Shown in pieces: positions 8,102 through 17,206 of a stretch of 64,000 bases of DNA. The translations under genes were made by a program, and so were the position numbers. The notes beneath the pieces are model-generated. The model did no database searches, was not told the origin of the DNA, and worked only from the letters and a program-made list of their open reading frames with translations. Position 1 is the first letter of the stretch. Each line of letters opens with the position of its first letter. Origin of the DNA: CAZSNT01 sp964607765 (GTDB lineage Bacteria > Verrucomicrobiota > Lentisphaeria > Oligosphaerales > JABHEG01); NCBI GenBank assembly GCA_964607765.1, contig CAZSNT010000040.1, forward strand, positions 1 to 64,000, read 5' to 3'.

Positions 8102-9328
8102 ATGAAACCAACGATCGCAGCAGGGCTCTGTCTGTTAAGTGTCTCGCCGGCCGTGGCCGACGGGGTTGGGAACGGCTCGCGCGGCCGGGTCTACGAGGTG
8201 GACACCGAGGCCAAGACGTTCACGTTGCTCACGGCCACCGAATACGACCCCGTGCAAATGGGCAAGCAGAACCGGTTCCGTGTCCAGTACACCGACAAGA
8301 CCGTGTTCAGGCTCGGCCGAACCGAAGCGAACCTGGCAAACGTACCGAAGGAAGGCCGCGATGCCATTGCGTACCGCCTGACAAAGGAGGAATGCGCCAA
8401 AGCTGAGGAGACCGGGAGCTTCATGACCCGCGGCCTGGAGATACAAACCACCTGCGGCGAACTGAAGCCGGAGATACGTCCCGAGCACGGCCGTGTCTAC
8501 GGCGTGATCAAACCCGGCAAGAACCCCCGTCACCTGGCGGGGACGTTCACGGTTGGGGAACGCGCATTCAAGTACCGACTCCACCCCAAAGGCGCTGTGC
8601 GGTACGTTCAGGCAGCGGACGCGGGCGCGCTGGTCCCGTGGCTGTCGACGGTTTACATCGCGGGGCGGGAGAAGGACGGAGCGTTCGAGGTGAGCCGGAT
8701 CGAGGTCTCGCACCTGCCGGACCCACGTGAAACCGACGACCCCAACCTGCCGCGGGTGCTGGTAATCGGCGACTCCATCTCCATGAACTACCACGCGTCG
8801 CTCACCGAGCTGCTGGCCGGTAAGGCCAACTTCCACCGGATCGACGGCAACGCCGGCCCCACGTCGCGCGGCGTGACGAACGTGGACCTGTGGCTGGGTC
8901 CGTACGGGCAGGAAGGGCTGCACTGGGACGTGATCCAGTTCAACCACGGTCTCCACGACTTGGCCAAGATGTCCGACGGCAGCCATCAATGTGGCGAAGC
9001 CCAGTACAAGAAGAACCTGGAGTACATCATCTCGCGGCTCGAGCTCACGGGCGCCACGTTGATCTGGGCCAACACCACGCCCGTGCCCAACGACGGCGGC
9101 CGCGGCCGCAAGAAAGGCGAGTCGAAGCTCTACAACGGCTATGCGGCGGACGTGCTCAAGAACCACCCGGAGATCCGCGTGACCGATCTCTACAGCATCG
9201 CTATGTCCAACGCCGTGTCCGATGAGTGGCGCCAGGGCGACAACGTGCATTTCAACCCGGACGACTCGGCCGCGTTGGGCCGGGCCGCAGCGAAGGGCAT
9301 CCTCGCCGCAGCCGCGGCCCGGAAGTAG
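8102..9328 (+). CDS. Secreted SGNH/GDSL-type hydrolase with N-terminal domain
   Basis: A 408-residue protein starting at ATG 8102 (GGGGAG about 11 bases upstream; a GTG four codons earlier is possible). The signal peptide runs to about ADG near residue 20. Residues 25-215 form an uncharacterised beta-rich domain. The SGNH domain begins with VLVIGDSIS (block I serine), then NAG and QFNHGLHDL (block III-like asparagine), and ends with GDNVHF (block V Asp-His). Such enzymes in polysaccharide-degrading bacteria usually remove acetyl or other ester groups from glycans. Its position in this island fits that, but the substrate is not shown. Confidence 0.8.
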   Translation: MKPTIAAGLCLLSVSPAVADGVGNGSRGRVYEVDTEAKTFTLLTATEYDPVQMGKQNRFRVQYTDKTVFRLGRTEANLANVPKEGRDAIAYRLTKEECAKAEETGSFMTRGLEIQTTCGELKPEIRPEHGRVYGVIKPGKNPRHLAGTFTVGERAFKYRLHPKGAVRYVQAADAGALVPWLSTVYIAGREKDGAFEVSRIEVSHLPDPRETDDPNLPRVLVIGDSISMNYHASLTELLAGKANFHRIDGNAGPTSRGVTNVDLWLGPYGQEGLHWDVIQFNHGLHDLAKMSDGSHQCGEAQYKKNLEYIISRLELTGATLIWANTTPVPNDGGRGRKKGESKLYNGYAADVLKNHPEIRVTDLYSIAMSNAVSDEWRQGDNVHFNPDDSAALGRAAAKGILAAAAARK

Positions 9329-9366
9329 GCTGGCCAAGCCATCCCTGGAACTGTTCCTCTGCGACG

Positions 9367-11244
9367 TTACTGGCTCGAGGCAGGTGTCTGGGCTCCGGTC
9401 TCCGCAGAGCTCACCGCCCACTCCGCGAAATCGTAGACAACCGTCCGCCCGCCATGTGACACCGTCAACCGCTGGCCGTCAACATCCTGGCGCACCCACG
9501 GGTTGCTCAGTAGCGGCCACTGACCGTTGTCGCGGATATCCGGGATCGGTTTGCGGTCGATACGGCGGACACAGTCGCGCCCGAGCCCTCGCCAGCCCAG
9601 GTGCATGGACATCCCGCTTGCCGCAGTGTACTCGAGAGTCGGCTGGCCGCCGGGCGCGGTGAGTGTGGCGGCGGCGAACCGGGGCCCGAGTGCTTCTCTG
9701 AAGACTGCGAGCTGCTCTTCCGGGGTGGTTGCCGGGTACTCCTCGGCCCTCGCCGTCTCGACCACGTACCCCATCTTCAGCCCCTCGTCATCGCTGGGGA
9801 AGTCGAACCGCCGGCAGGTGAAGGTCCCTTTGCCTGTGTCCTCCGTCACGAGTTCGGGTTTGAAGGGCCTGGTGCAGTGCAGCCCGATCAGCACGGTCCC
9901 ATAGTGAAGGAAGAGTCGTCCGTCGGCGGTCTCGTCAATGACGCCTGCGTAACCGTCGGGATAGACCCCCAGCGCGTAGGGGCGCCAGTGCCGATCCGTG
10001 ACGAAGGACTCCGGCTTCCCGGTCGGGATGTTGAACACACCGATGAGCGTCCCGTCGTTCTGCAGGACCTGATGGAACCACGTGTCGCCGAGAAGCTCCC
10101 CTCGTTTCGGGCACGGGTGTTTGAGGAAGAACGTGCTCAGCTGTGTGGCGGGCGCGTCCCAGCGCACTGCCCAGCGCAGCGCTTCGTGGTGCCAGTTGCT
10201 GTTGATGCCCATGCGATTGCCAATCTCGTACTGGCTGAAGAGAACGTACGAGCGATTGAAAAAGGACGTATGGCGGTCCTTCTTGTGATGGGATATGTAG
10301 GAGCCCCTGGTCGTGAAGCGCTGTCCCCTGTCCCACGCGATGGCTGCTGCAACGGCCGGGGGGCGGTAGTCTGCGAGGGCGTTCACCACAAGGCTCACCT
10401 TCCACCTCAACAGAGCGCCCGAGGTCGGGCCGCCGAAGTACAGCACGTCAGGCAACATGCCGTCCGCCTGCCCGCACATGGGCACGTAAGTCCGGTGCGT
10501 GGGCCCGCCGCAGTGGCCTCGGAAGAAGAAGCACGCGTGGTGGATCATCATCCAGTCCAGGGTCATCTTCGCCCGTCGGCGCAGTGCGGGATCGCTCGTG
10601 AACGTGTGGAGCGTCAGGAGCGGGCCGAAGTCGAACAGATTGTAGTGCGACAAGATCTCGCCGTGAGACCGATGCACAATCGCCGACATGAACTCGTCCA
10701 ACACCTTGGCGCCATTGGGGTCGTCGTCCTTGAACACGGACCTGCAGTGCTCCGGCCACTCCTGGTGCGCAAGGTACACGGCAACCGCGCGCATCCAGCG
10801 CTGGTTGTACGTACCCAGTCCGTCCCAGCCGCGACGTTTCGGCGTCCCGATCTTCGCCGCAAAATACCGCTTGGTCTGCTCCCGGAGTTCCGGAGTATAC
10901 TTCCCGGGCACGTCCTTCCAGCGCATGTAGCAGTCCATGATCGCCCACATGGGGAACTCGGGGTCGTAGTAGCTCTCCCAGGGGACGGCCAGAGACCGCT
11001 CGACAGTGGCGCGTGCCTCCTCGTCACTGCCGGTTGCGAACTTCGCTTGGGCGATGCTGTGAGCGTCCCGCACATAGGCGCTGCGCGTGCCTCGCTCCCA
11101 GTCGACCTCGATGACGGCGATCACGCTCAGAGCGGCTCGTGCACGCTCCTCGAAAGTGTCTGGCGGACCTGAGCGTGCTGACATTGCGCCTCCTGTCAGG
11201 CAGGACAACAACAAGCATGATCTGAGGGCGTGCTGTACGGTCAT
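9367..11244 (-). CDS. Exported protein of unknown function, possible alpha/alpha-toroid enzyme
   Basis: A 625-residue protein with a hydrophobic N-terminus containing LLLSC, compatible with a lipoprotein signal. TTG 11262, six codons earlier and preceded by GAGG, is an alternative start. Residues 30-330 look mainly helical and the C-terminal half more beta-rich, reminiscent of the toroid-plus-sandwich layout of polysaccharide lyases. Histidine- and asparagine-rich stretches (SYISHHKKDRHTSF, INSNWHHEA) could form an active site. I do not recognise the family. It is convergent with the SGNH gene (38 bp between stops) and downstream of the GH86-like gene on the same strand. Confidence 0.55.
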   Translation of the reverse strand: MTVQHALRSCLLLSCLTGGAMSARSGPPDTFEERARAALSVIAVIEVDWERGTRSAYVRDAHSIAQAKFATGSDEEARATVERSLAVPWESYYDPEFPMWAIMDCYMRWKDVPGKYTPELREQTKRYFAAKIGTPKRRGWDGLGTYNQRWMRAVAVYLAHQEWPEHCRSVFKDDDPNGAKVLDEFMSAIVHRSHGEILSHYNLFDFGPLLTLHTFTSDPALRRRAKMTLDWMMIHHACFFFRGHCGGPTHRTYVPMCGQADGMLPDVLYFGGPTSGALLRWKVSLVVNALADYRPPAVAAAIAWDRGQRFTTRGSYISHHKKDRHTSFFNRSYVLFSQYEIGNRMGINSNWHHEALRWAVRWDAPATQLSTFFLKHPCPKRGELLGDTWFHQVLQNDGTLIGVFNIPTGKPESFVTDRHWRPYALGVYPDGYAGVIDETADGRLFLHYGTVLIGLHCTRPFKPELVTEDTGKGTFTCRRFDFPSDDEGLKMGYVVETARAEEYPATTPEEQLAVFREALGPRFAAATLTAPGGQPTLEYTAASGMSMHLGWRGLGRDCVRRIDRKPIPDIRDNGQWPLLSNPWVRQDVDGQRLTVSHGGRTVVYDFAEWAVSSAETGAQTPASSQ

Positions 11245-11268
11245 GGACTCGTTCCCGATCAATGCACC

Positions 11269-11445
11269 TCAGCGGAACACGATCCGCTTCCAGGACGCGA
11301 TGTCAGCGCTGCGGACGCAGGCCGAATCGTTGCCGGTGTCCACCCAGACTGCCAGCTCGGCGTCGGCCTGGCTCTGCCAACCCCTCGCAACGCCGTGGAC
11401 AGCGAAGTTCGCAAGCAACAGTGAGGCGTTCCTCAGTGTTCCCAT
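11269..11445 (-). pseudogene. Possible remnant ORF, 58 codons
   Basis: Between the genes at 9367 and 11475 a minus-strand frame from ATG 11445 encodes MGTLRNASLLLANFAVHG and goes on to a readable end at 11269. Segments such as ADAELAVWVDTGND and SADIASWKRI look protein-like, more like the tail of a larger protein than random sequence. No ribosome-binding site is obvious. It may be a decayed C-terminal fragment or chance. Confidence 0.2.
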
Positions 11446-11474
11446 AGTACAGGGGGGCCTCATCCGACGGAGCG

Positions 11475-13847
11475 TCATTCCGGGCAACGCGCCTGCAGTT
11501 CCGAAGTGACCAGCGCCACGCTCGTGACGTACCCCCCGCTCTCGGGTACGACGATGCTCAGTTCGTTCTCGGCCCGTACCAGCTTCGCGGGCACTTCGAC
11601 CGTGTGATAGCCCCAGTAGTTCCCCGACTTGCGGACGGGGGTGATGGACACGCTGCGCGCGATCCGTTTGCCGTTGAAGCGGACCGACAGCTTCTCGCCG
11701 AACCCGCCGTTCCTGGACAGGCACACGCGGAGCCGGGCGTGCTGCACGTCGCCCGCCGGCGCCCTGACCTCGAAGGCCACGGGCTCACCGGTCGGCTGCA
11801 GAACCTTGTTCCCGTACCAGGTGCGCTCGTTCAGGATGCCGCGTAAGCCGGGCGCGTGGCTGAGCGTGATCTTCACAAGCGTGGTTTCCTCAACCGCTAC
11901 AGGCAGAGCCTTCAGCGAGCCCCGTTCGAGCGTCTCGAAGTGGATTTCGCCTCTGTCGAAGTAGTGGCGGATCTGCTCGATTCGCTCGACGCCCACATCG
12001 CCGGCAAGAAGCCGCAGATCGACTGCGACACGGTAGGGGTTCAGGTTGTTGACGGCGACCCAGACCGTGTTGCCGTCAATCACGGAGTGCAGGTGGACAT
12101 CGGTGCGGGCGGTGTCCAACGTGTAAGGCAGCCGGTCGCCCCGGAAGTCCTTCCACTGCTCCAGGAAGTAGCCGACTTTGTCCTGACGTGCGAGCTTGCC
12201 GCTGTCGTCCTTGTAGAACAGGCGCTTGCCCTTGTCCCACCATGAATACGGGATGAGCCAAAGGCTGACCAGGTCGATCCTGTCCGGGTACTCGATGTAG
12301 CGCATGAGGTAGCTGTTCAGGTTCTTGGAGTTGAGCCAGATCCCAATCTCATTGTCCCGGCCGTAGAGGGTACCCGTCTCGCTGATGATCATCGGCTTCA
12401 CGTTGCCGGTCAGTTCCATGTGGTTGCGCAGCAGGTCGAGGCAGCCTTCGAGACGGCCCATGAGGTAGCCGCCGGAGTAGCTGTCGCCCTCCGACAGGAT
12501 CAGTTGTTTGCCTTCATAGAAGTGGTGCGAGTAGAAGTCGAGGTGCCCCTTGGTCTCGTCCATGAACCGCATCTGCTTCCGCGCCAGTCCGAAATCGCCG
12601 TGATGCAGCGCCATCCAGGCGCTGGTGGGACCGCCGACAACGACGCTGTCCCCGTGTTCGGCATGGATGGTGTCGGCCATGATGTTGTGGAACCTGGCCA
12701 GCTCACCCCAGCTGTCGACACCCTCCTCGGCGTGCAGGACCCACTCCTCGGTGATCGTGGATTCGTTCTTCACTTCCCACCAGTAGTCGTGGTTCTTGCG
12801 GACCTTCTTCTGCCAGCGGATGGCCGCCGAGGCGAGCTTGGCAGCTTCGTCGAAATCGGCAGGCGTGCCGCGGTGGTTCTTGATCCGGGTGCCTTTGAGC
12901 GCCATGAACGGGGGCCAGTTATCGAAGCAGTTCGCGAGCTTGAGGCTGTGTGGCGCGATCGTCTGGAGGACCTGATCCGCTTCCGCGTCGAACTCGACAC
13001 TGTCGAAGTCGCTGTAGACCGGCCTGCCCGGGTTGTCGGGATCCTCACGCAGCTTGACGCCGCCGTAACCCCAGCGTGTCATGCCGTCCAGCTTCCAGAT
13101 CCCGCGGCCCGGATAGAAACCGCGCTCTGCCGCGTATCTGGCAGCAACCATGCCGCCGGGGTGCGTACCGTAGTGCGAAGGGATGCGCCAGAATCTCTCG
13201 CGCTCCAGCCGGACACTGCCGCCGATGGCACGACGATGGGTCGCGTCGACGGTGACCCTCACGCGCTTCACCGGCTTGTCTTTGCCCAGCGTGGACCAGG
13301 GGTTGTCGTCGAATTTGGCCGAGACGCCCTCGCGATGCAGCAGCACGACCCGGTCAATGCTCCCCTGCCCCTTGACCACGATGCTGTAGCCCTCGTAAGT
13401 GTCGTCCGTCGGCGCCAACTTCGTCGAATGCCCGGACAGGAACACGTCGCCCTTTCGCCAGTACCCGAAATGCGGCTTGTCGCCGTGCGGCGTTTCGAAG
13501 TGGATCGCCTGCCCCGGTTTGCCCAGGCCGCTGCCGTGGAAATTGAGGGTAGTGAACAGCTTCCAGACGCGCACGACCGCCGGTGGTATGGGGATCCGCA
13601 TCTCGCCGCTGACGTCGCCCAAGTTCTCGGCGAACGTCACCGAATGCACGCGCGGAATCATCTCATTGACCTGGTCCTTGACCTCGCACGGGTAGGTCTC
13701 AGCCACCACCTCGAAAAGCGACTCGAGGCGTGCCTTCTCCCTCAACGCCTCGGGCGGCAACTGGGTCTCTGGTGGGCTCTTCATAGTCGCGGCTCCGATG
13801 CAGCCGGCCGTAGTGAGCAGCGCGATCAGAGCGATGGATCGAGGCAT
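11475..13847 (-). CDS. GH86-like glycoside hydrolase lipoprotein with N-terminal extension
   Basis: A 790-residue protein starting at ATG 13847, with AAGGAG seven bases upstream. A signal with lipobox LLTTAGC predicts an outer-surface or periplasmic lipoprotein. Residues 30-205 form an extra beta-rich domain not present in the two neighbouring paralogues. The catalytic barrel begins with RAIGGSVRLERERF. The likely acid/base is Glu362 (EVKNEST) and the likely nucleophile Glu490 (IISETGTL). After an immunoglobulin-like segment comes a C-terminal sandwich of about 110 residues shared with the paralogues. GH86 members cut beta-1,4 links in agarose or porphyran. This copy is the most divergent of the three, so the GH86 label is tentative. 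It lies 13 bp downstream of the next gene and is probably co-transcribed with it. Confidence 0.65.
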   Translation of the reverse strand: MPRSIALIALLTTAGCIGAATMKSPPETQLPPEALREKARLESLFEVVAETYPCEVKDQVNEMIPRVHSVTFAENLGDVSGEMRIPIPPAVVRVWKLFTTLNFHGSGLGKPGQAIHFETPHGDKPHFGYWRKGDVFLSGHSTKLAPTDDTYEGYSIVVKGQGSIDRVVLLHREGVSAKFDDNPWSTLGKDKPVKRVRVTVDATHRRAIGGSVRLERERFWRIPSHYGTHPGGMVAARYAAERGFYPGRGIWKLDGMTRWGYGGVKLREDPDNPGRPVYSDFDSVEFDAEADQVLQTIAPHSLKLANCFDNWPPFMALKGTRIKNHRGTPADFDEAAKLASAAIRWQKKVRKNHDYWWEVKNESTITEEWVLHAEEGVDSWGELARFHNIMADTIHAEHGDSVVVGGPTSAWMALHHGDFGLARKQMRFMDETKGHLDFYSHHFYEGKQLILSEGDSYSGGYLMGRLEGCLDLLRNHMELTGNVKPMIISETGTLYGRDNEIGIWLNSKNLNSYLMRYIEYPDRIDLVSLWLIPYSWWDKGKRLFYKDDSGKLARQDKVGYFLEQWKDFRGDRLPYTLDTARTDVHLHSVIDGNTVWVAVNNLNPYRVAVDLRLLAGDVGVERIEQIRHYFDRGEIHFETLERGSLKALPVAVEETTLVKITLSHAPGLRGILNERTWYGNKVLQPTGEPVAFEVRAPAGDVQHARLRVCLSRNGGFGEKLSVRFNGKRIARSVSITPVRKSGNYWGYHTVEVPAKLVRAENELSIVVPESGGYVTSVALVTSELQARCPE

Positions 13848-13860
13848 GACAGACTCCTTG

Positions 13861-15789
13861 CTACTTCCGGTACGCCGCGCGGATGACGACGGCTCCGACA
13901 GCGCCCTCCCCGCCTTCGGGGAAAGAGACGGTAACAGTGTTCCTGGCTCGCACCTGTGCGGGCGCCAAGCGGATGATCTTGCAGGTGGCGTACTCGCTGC
14001 CGTTGTCGATGCGCTCGGCCGCATCCTCGTCCTGCACGGGCAGTCCCTCGCCGTTGAGTCGGATCGCTACGGCACGTCCGGCCGCGCTGGGGCGGCTGAT
14101 GCCGACGCGGAGGTCGGCGTAGGCCAGGCGCCGGGAGTCCGGCACGTCCACCGTGAAGTCGGCCTTGCCATCCACGCGCGCGGCAATGCGATCGCCGTAG
14201 CAGGGGATCTCGTCCACGGCCTTCATGCTGCGCAGACGTCGGTAGTTGGCCACAAGCACGAGGGCTTCGCGGCCGCCGATCCGGATCCCGGCTGGAGAAG
14301 GAACACGTTCTTCACGGTAGTAGGGGGTGAAGTCCGGGTTGCGCCCGACACGGCGGACGGTGAGCGACCTGGGCGCGGGCATGGCCAGAGAGATAGTCTC
14401 CGGCTTGGTGGAGAGGTTGTTGATGATCGTGTAGACCGTCCGGCCATCCGCAAAGGCGCGCAGTTGGAGGTCCGGGTCCGGGGAATGCGCGACCACGCGC
14501 TGACCGCGGACATCACGCATCAGCTTGTAAAAGAGCACCTTCTGGCTCGGCACCCAGTCGTTCTTGTCGGTGAAGTTCCGTGGGGTGTAGAGCGTGGCGT
14601 AGTACGTCGGGTCCCAGCCCATGCTCTGGAGCAGGATGAAGGGCACGGCCTTCCTCACGATGTGCGGGTGATCCATGAACACCAGCGTATTGGCGAGCAC
14701 GCCGCTGACCATATTGAAGTCGTCGATGCTGCGCTTCTTCATCTCCCAGTCGAAGCCCTCGCCGGGGAAATGCTTGCGGGCCAGCTTCTCGACCAGATCG
14801 TTGGCCCCGTAGGCGCCGTGTTCGCTCAGTACAATGTCCACTTCCTTTCCGTGGGCGTTGACCGTGTAGTTCGGGATGAGATCGATGACGGCTTCGAGCG
14901 GCATGCCGCTGGTGACGCGGCCGCCGTTGAAGTCGCCGTCCTTCTCGCCCAGATAGTCGTAGGAATGGAAGGAGTAGAAGTCCAGGCTGCAGTCGGTGCC
15001 GTCGATAAAGGCCTTGAGCCCGTTGAAGGCACCGAACTGCTTCTTGTAGAAGTAGCTGACCGACAGGCACGGACCGCCCACTCTGACGTCGGGGGCGGCC
15101 GCGTGCACGGCCGCCATGGTCTTGAGGTGCCACTGCTGGAACTCGGGCTCGTCCGGGAAGGACCAGTGCGGTTCGTTCACGAGCTCGTAGAAGGCGGGGC
15201 GGTCGAAGTCGGTGTAGTTGTGCTTCAGCACGGCAGCCGCCAGTTCGGCAGCGGCGTCCAGGTTCGCCGGGATGTGCTCCGGTTTCTTCGCCTTCGCGGC
15301 TTCCTGGGTGGACCACGTGCCCAGGAATTCGGGGAACCCGTTGTGGTTGCCGTGCGCGGCCACTTCCAGTCGGCCGCCCATGTCTCGACGGAAACGCCAG
15401 CTGGATCTGGCTGGATCACACGTCTCACGAAGGTAGTCCAGGTCGGCATGGCCCGGGCGGTCCGGATCCTCGCGAACGACCTTGCCCCAGCGCGTGGCGG
15501 GGTAAACAACTCCGAGCTTGCGCCCGAACGTGACCCCCAGGTCCTCGATCAGGTAGCGATAGCGTTCGCGGCTCCGGCACTGCTCATCGAACCGCGTGCC
15601 ATGGCTGCAAAGCCCGAAATACGTCTCGCGCCTGAGCTCGCTGACGCCGCGTATCCGGCGGACGCAGCTGGGGTCCACGGAGAGCACGGTCCCCGTCAGC
15701 TCCGCGGATACCGAGGGCGGAGTCGGCGCCTGGCAGCCTACCAACAGGAAGACAACCTGCACACACATGGCAACAGTAAGTGTTCTCAC
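13861..15789 (-). CDS. GH86-like beta-agarase/porphyranase-type lipoprotein
   Basis: A 642-residue protein. I chose GTG 15789, preceded by AGAGGA; ATG 15768 is the alternative. The lipobox is VFLLVGC. The barrel opens with RRIRGVSELRRETYF and LGVTFGRKLG, matching the usual GH86 opening. The acid/base is probably Glu206 (LVNEPHW) and the nucleophile Glu323 (VLSEHGAYG). The C-terminus carries an immunoglobulin-like strand region and a sandwich domain starting near ETISL and CYGDRI. Known GH86 enzymes are secreted endo-hydrolases of red-algal galactans. Whether this one takes agar, porphyran or another galactan cannot be told from sequence. It precedes the gene at 11475 in the same direction. 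Confidence 0.75.
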   Translation of the reverse strand: MRTLTVAMCVQVVFLLVGCQAPTPPSVSAELTGTVLSVDPSCVRRIRGVSELRRETYFGLCSHGTRFDEQCRSRERYRYLIEDLGVTFGRKLGVVYPATRWGKVVREDPDRPGHADLDYLRETCDPARSSWRFRRDMGGRLEVAAHGNHNGFPEFLGTWSTQEAAKAKKPEHIPANLDAAAELAAAVLKHNYTDFDRPAFYELVNEPHWSFPDEPEFQQWHLKTMAAVHAAAPDVRVGGPCLSVSYFYKKQFGAFNGLKAFIDGTDCSLDFYSFHSYDYLGEKDGDFNGGRVTSGMPLEAVIDLIPNYTVNAHGKEVDIVLSEHGAYGANDLVEKLARKHFPGEGFDWEMKKRSIDDFNMVSGVLANTLVFMDHPHIVRKAVPFILLQSMGWDPTYYATLYTPRNFTDKNDWVPSQKVLFYKLMRDVRGQRVVAHSPDPDLQLRAFADGRTVYTIINNLSTKPETISLAMPAPRSLTVRRVGRNPDFTPYYREERVPSPAGIRIGGREALVLVANYRRLRSMKAVDEIPCYGDRIAARVDGKADFTVDVPDSRRLAYADLRVGISRPSAAGRAVAIRLNGEGLPVQDEDAAERIDNGSEYATCKIIRLAPAQVRARNTVTVSFPEGGEGAVGAVVIRAAYRK

Positions 15790-16084
15790 GCTTCTGAATC
15801 CTCTCGACTCGACTTTCCAGGAGTATATTCTCACACGGACAGCTGTAATTAGCAAGGGGTCAACCACGGCTGTCCTGCTCATACACAATCAATCGTGACT
15901 GTTTGGTGCTGGTAGCTTGTACCTGAACACAGGCAAGTTTCGGAAGTTCTTGGCGTAAGCGTCAAGCTGGACTGTTGGCTACCGTATCCTGCCTGGCCGG
16001 ACGTAGCGCCGCTCTCCGGGCGGCGGCTTCCTGTCGTCGCACTGCGGGGCAGCACTTGTGTCGCTCAACCGGGTCTGTTATGAG

Positions 16085-17110
16085 TCACTCCTCCGTGACC
16101 AGCAGCGGGATCTGGATGTTGAACGCGTGACGCACGTTGTTCTCGTCTATCGTATCAGCCGCACAGAGCAGCGCGACGGGTTTGCCGTCTTCGATGTAGA
16201 GCTGCGGGCGCTCGAGATGCGGGAATTGCTCGCGTTCGCCACCCTCCCACTCGATGGTCCGGTCCGACACATAATCGTGCTTCGCGGGGCGCCAGTCGAT
16301 GCCGTCTCCAGAGTCGTACTGCATCAGCGAGAACACCCGGCTGCCGTCTCCGGGATGCCTGATCCGTTTGACGACTGCCCGGTACTTGCCGGACTGCCAC
16401 CAGATGTAGGGGTCCTCGGCAGGGAAACGGTCGCCTTCGATGGTAAACACGGGCTTGCCGACCTTCACAAACGGCCCGGTCGGCGACTCGGCCATTGCCA
16501 CGCAGTGCACGACGGGGCCGCCGAAGGGCAAATCGTATTCGTGGCCCACTGCTTTGTAGACCATCAGGAACCCGCCGTCCGGACGTTGGCAGATCGCCGG
16601 GTTCGACGTCATCAGCGAGTCGGGCGCCGCGCGGTCGCGGGTGATATCCATCACGGGCGTGTCGAAGCGTTCCCAGGGGCCTGCCGGACTGTCCGCGACA
16701 GCCACGCCGATGCGCTGGTTGTTGCGGTGCATCCAGTTCAGGGCGTCCCTGCCCGGCGTCCCTACGACCTTGCCGTCGCCCGTGTTGCCCATGTAGTACA
16801 GATAATACCGGTCACCGAACCGGTGCGCGTTCGGATTGTGCGTGCACAGCCCATCCCAGAAGTCCGCGCCGCGCACGGGCAGCGCGACGTCCCGAAACTC
16901 GAACGGCCCGAACGGTGAGTCCGAGACCGCGTGCGCAATCTCGGAATGCGTCACCCAGGCCCAACCGAGGGCCTTGGGCCAACGCGAGTACAACAGGTGG
17001 TACAGCCCGTCGTCACCCCTGGCCAGCGACCCGCCCCAGATGCTCATTTCGTCGCTGCAAAGCACTGACTTGCGGGCGACCCGCCCAAGCTCGATTCTGA
17101 GATCTGACAT
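16085..17110 (-). CDS. Five-bladed beta-propeller glycoside hydrolase (GH43/GH117-like)
   Basis: A 341-residue cytoplasmic-type protein without a signal peptide. Start ATG 17110 has AGAGGA about nine bases upstream. Blade motifs include IWGGSLARGDDGLYHLLYSR, FWDGLCTHNPN and FPAEDPYIWW. The last resembles the EDP element of clan GH-F/J propellers. Proteins of this kind release terminal sugars; GH117 relatives remove 3,6-anhydro-L-galactose from agar oligosaccharides. Lying between two GH86-like genes on the same strand, an exo-role on their products is a reasonable inference. Family placement between GH43 and GH117 is not certain. Confidence 0.7.
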   Translation of the reverse strand: MSDLRIELGRVARKSVLCSDEMSIWGGSLARGDDGLYHLLYSRWPKALGWAWVTHSEIAHAVSDSPFGPFEFRDVALPVRGADFWDGLCTHNPNAHRFGDRYYLYYMGNTGDGKVVGTPGRDALNWMHRNNQRIGVAVADSPAGPWERFDTPVMDITRDRAAPDSLMTSNPAICQRPDGGFLMVYKAVGHEYDLPFGGPVVHCVAMAESPTGPFVKVGKPVFTIEGDRFPAEDPYIWWQSGKYRAVVKRIRHPGDGSRVFSLMQYDSGDGIDWRPAKHDYVSDRTIEWEGGEREQFPHLERPQLYIEDGKPVALLCAADTIDENNVRHAFNIQIPLLVTEE

Positions 17111-17206
17111 TGTGTCGTCCTCTGTAGTGAATGTCACAGGGCTTTCTAGCGACTTCCCGAGATAGTCGAGCGAATCGAACTAGTCGAGTTAATCGAGGAG
17201 GTCCCC

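Noticed and set aside
9601..11172. 523-codon open frame on the plus strand
   Set aside because: It is antisense to the 625-residue exported protein; no motifs, no ribosome-binding site.
13798..15852. 684-codon open frame on the plus strand
   Set aside because: It is antisense to a GH86-like gene that has a signal peptide, catalytic motifs and ribosome-binding site.
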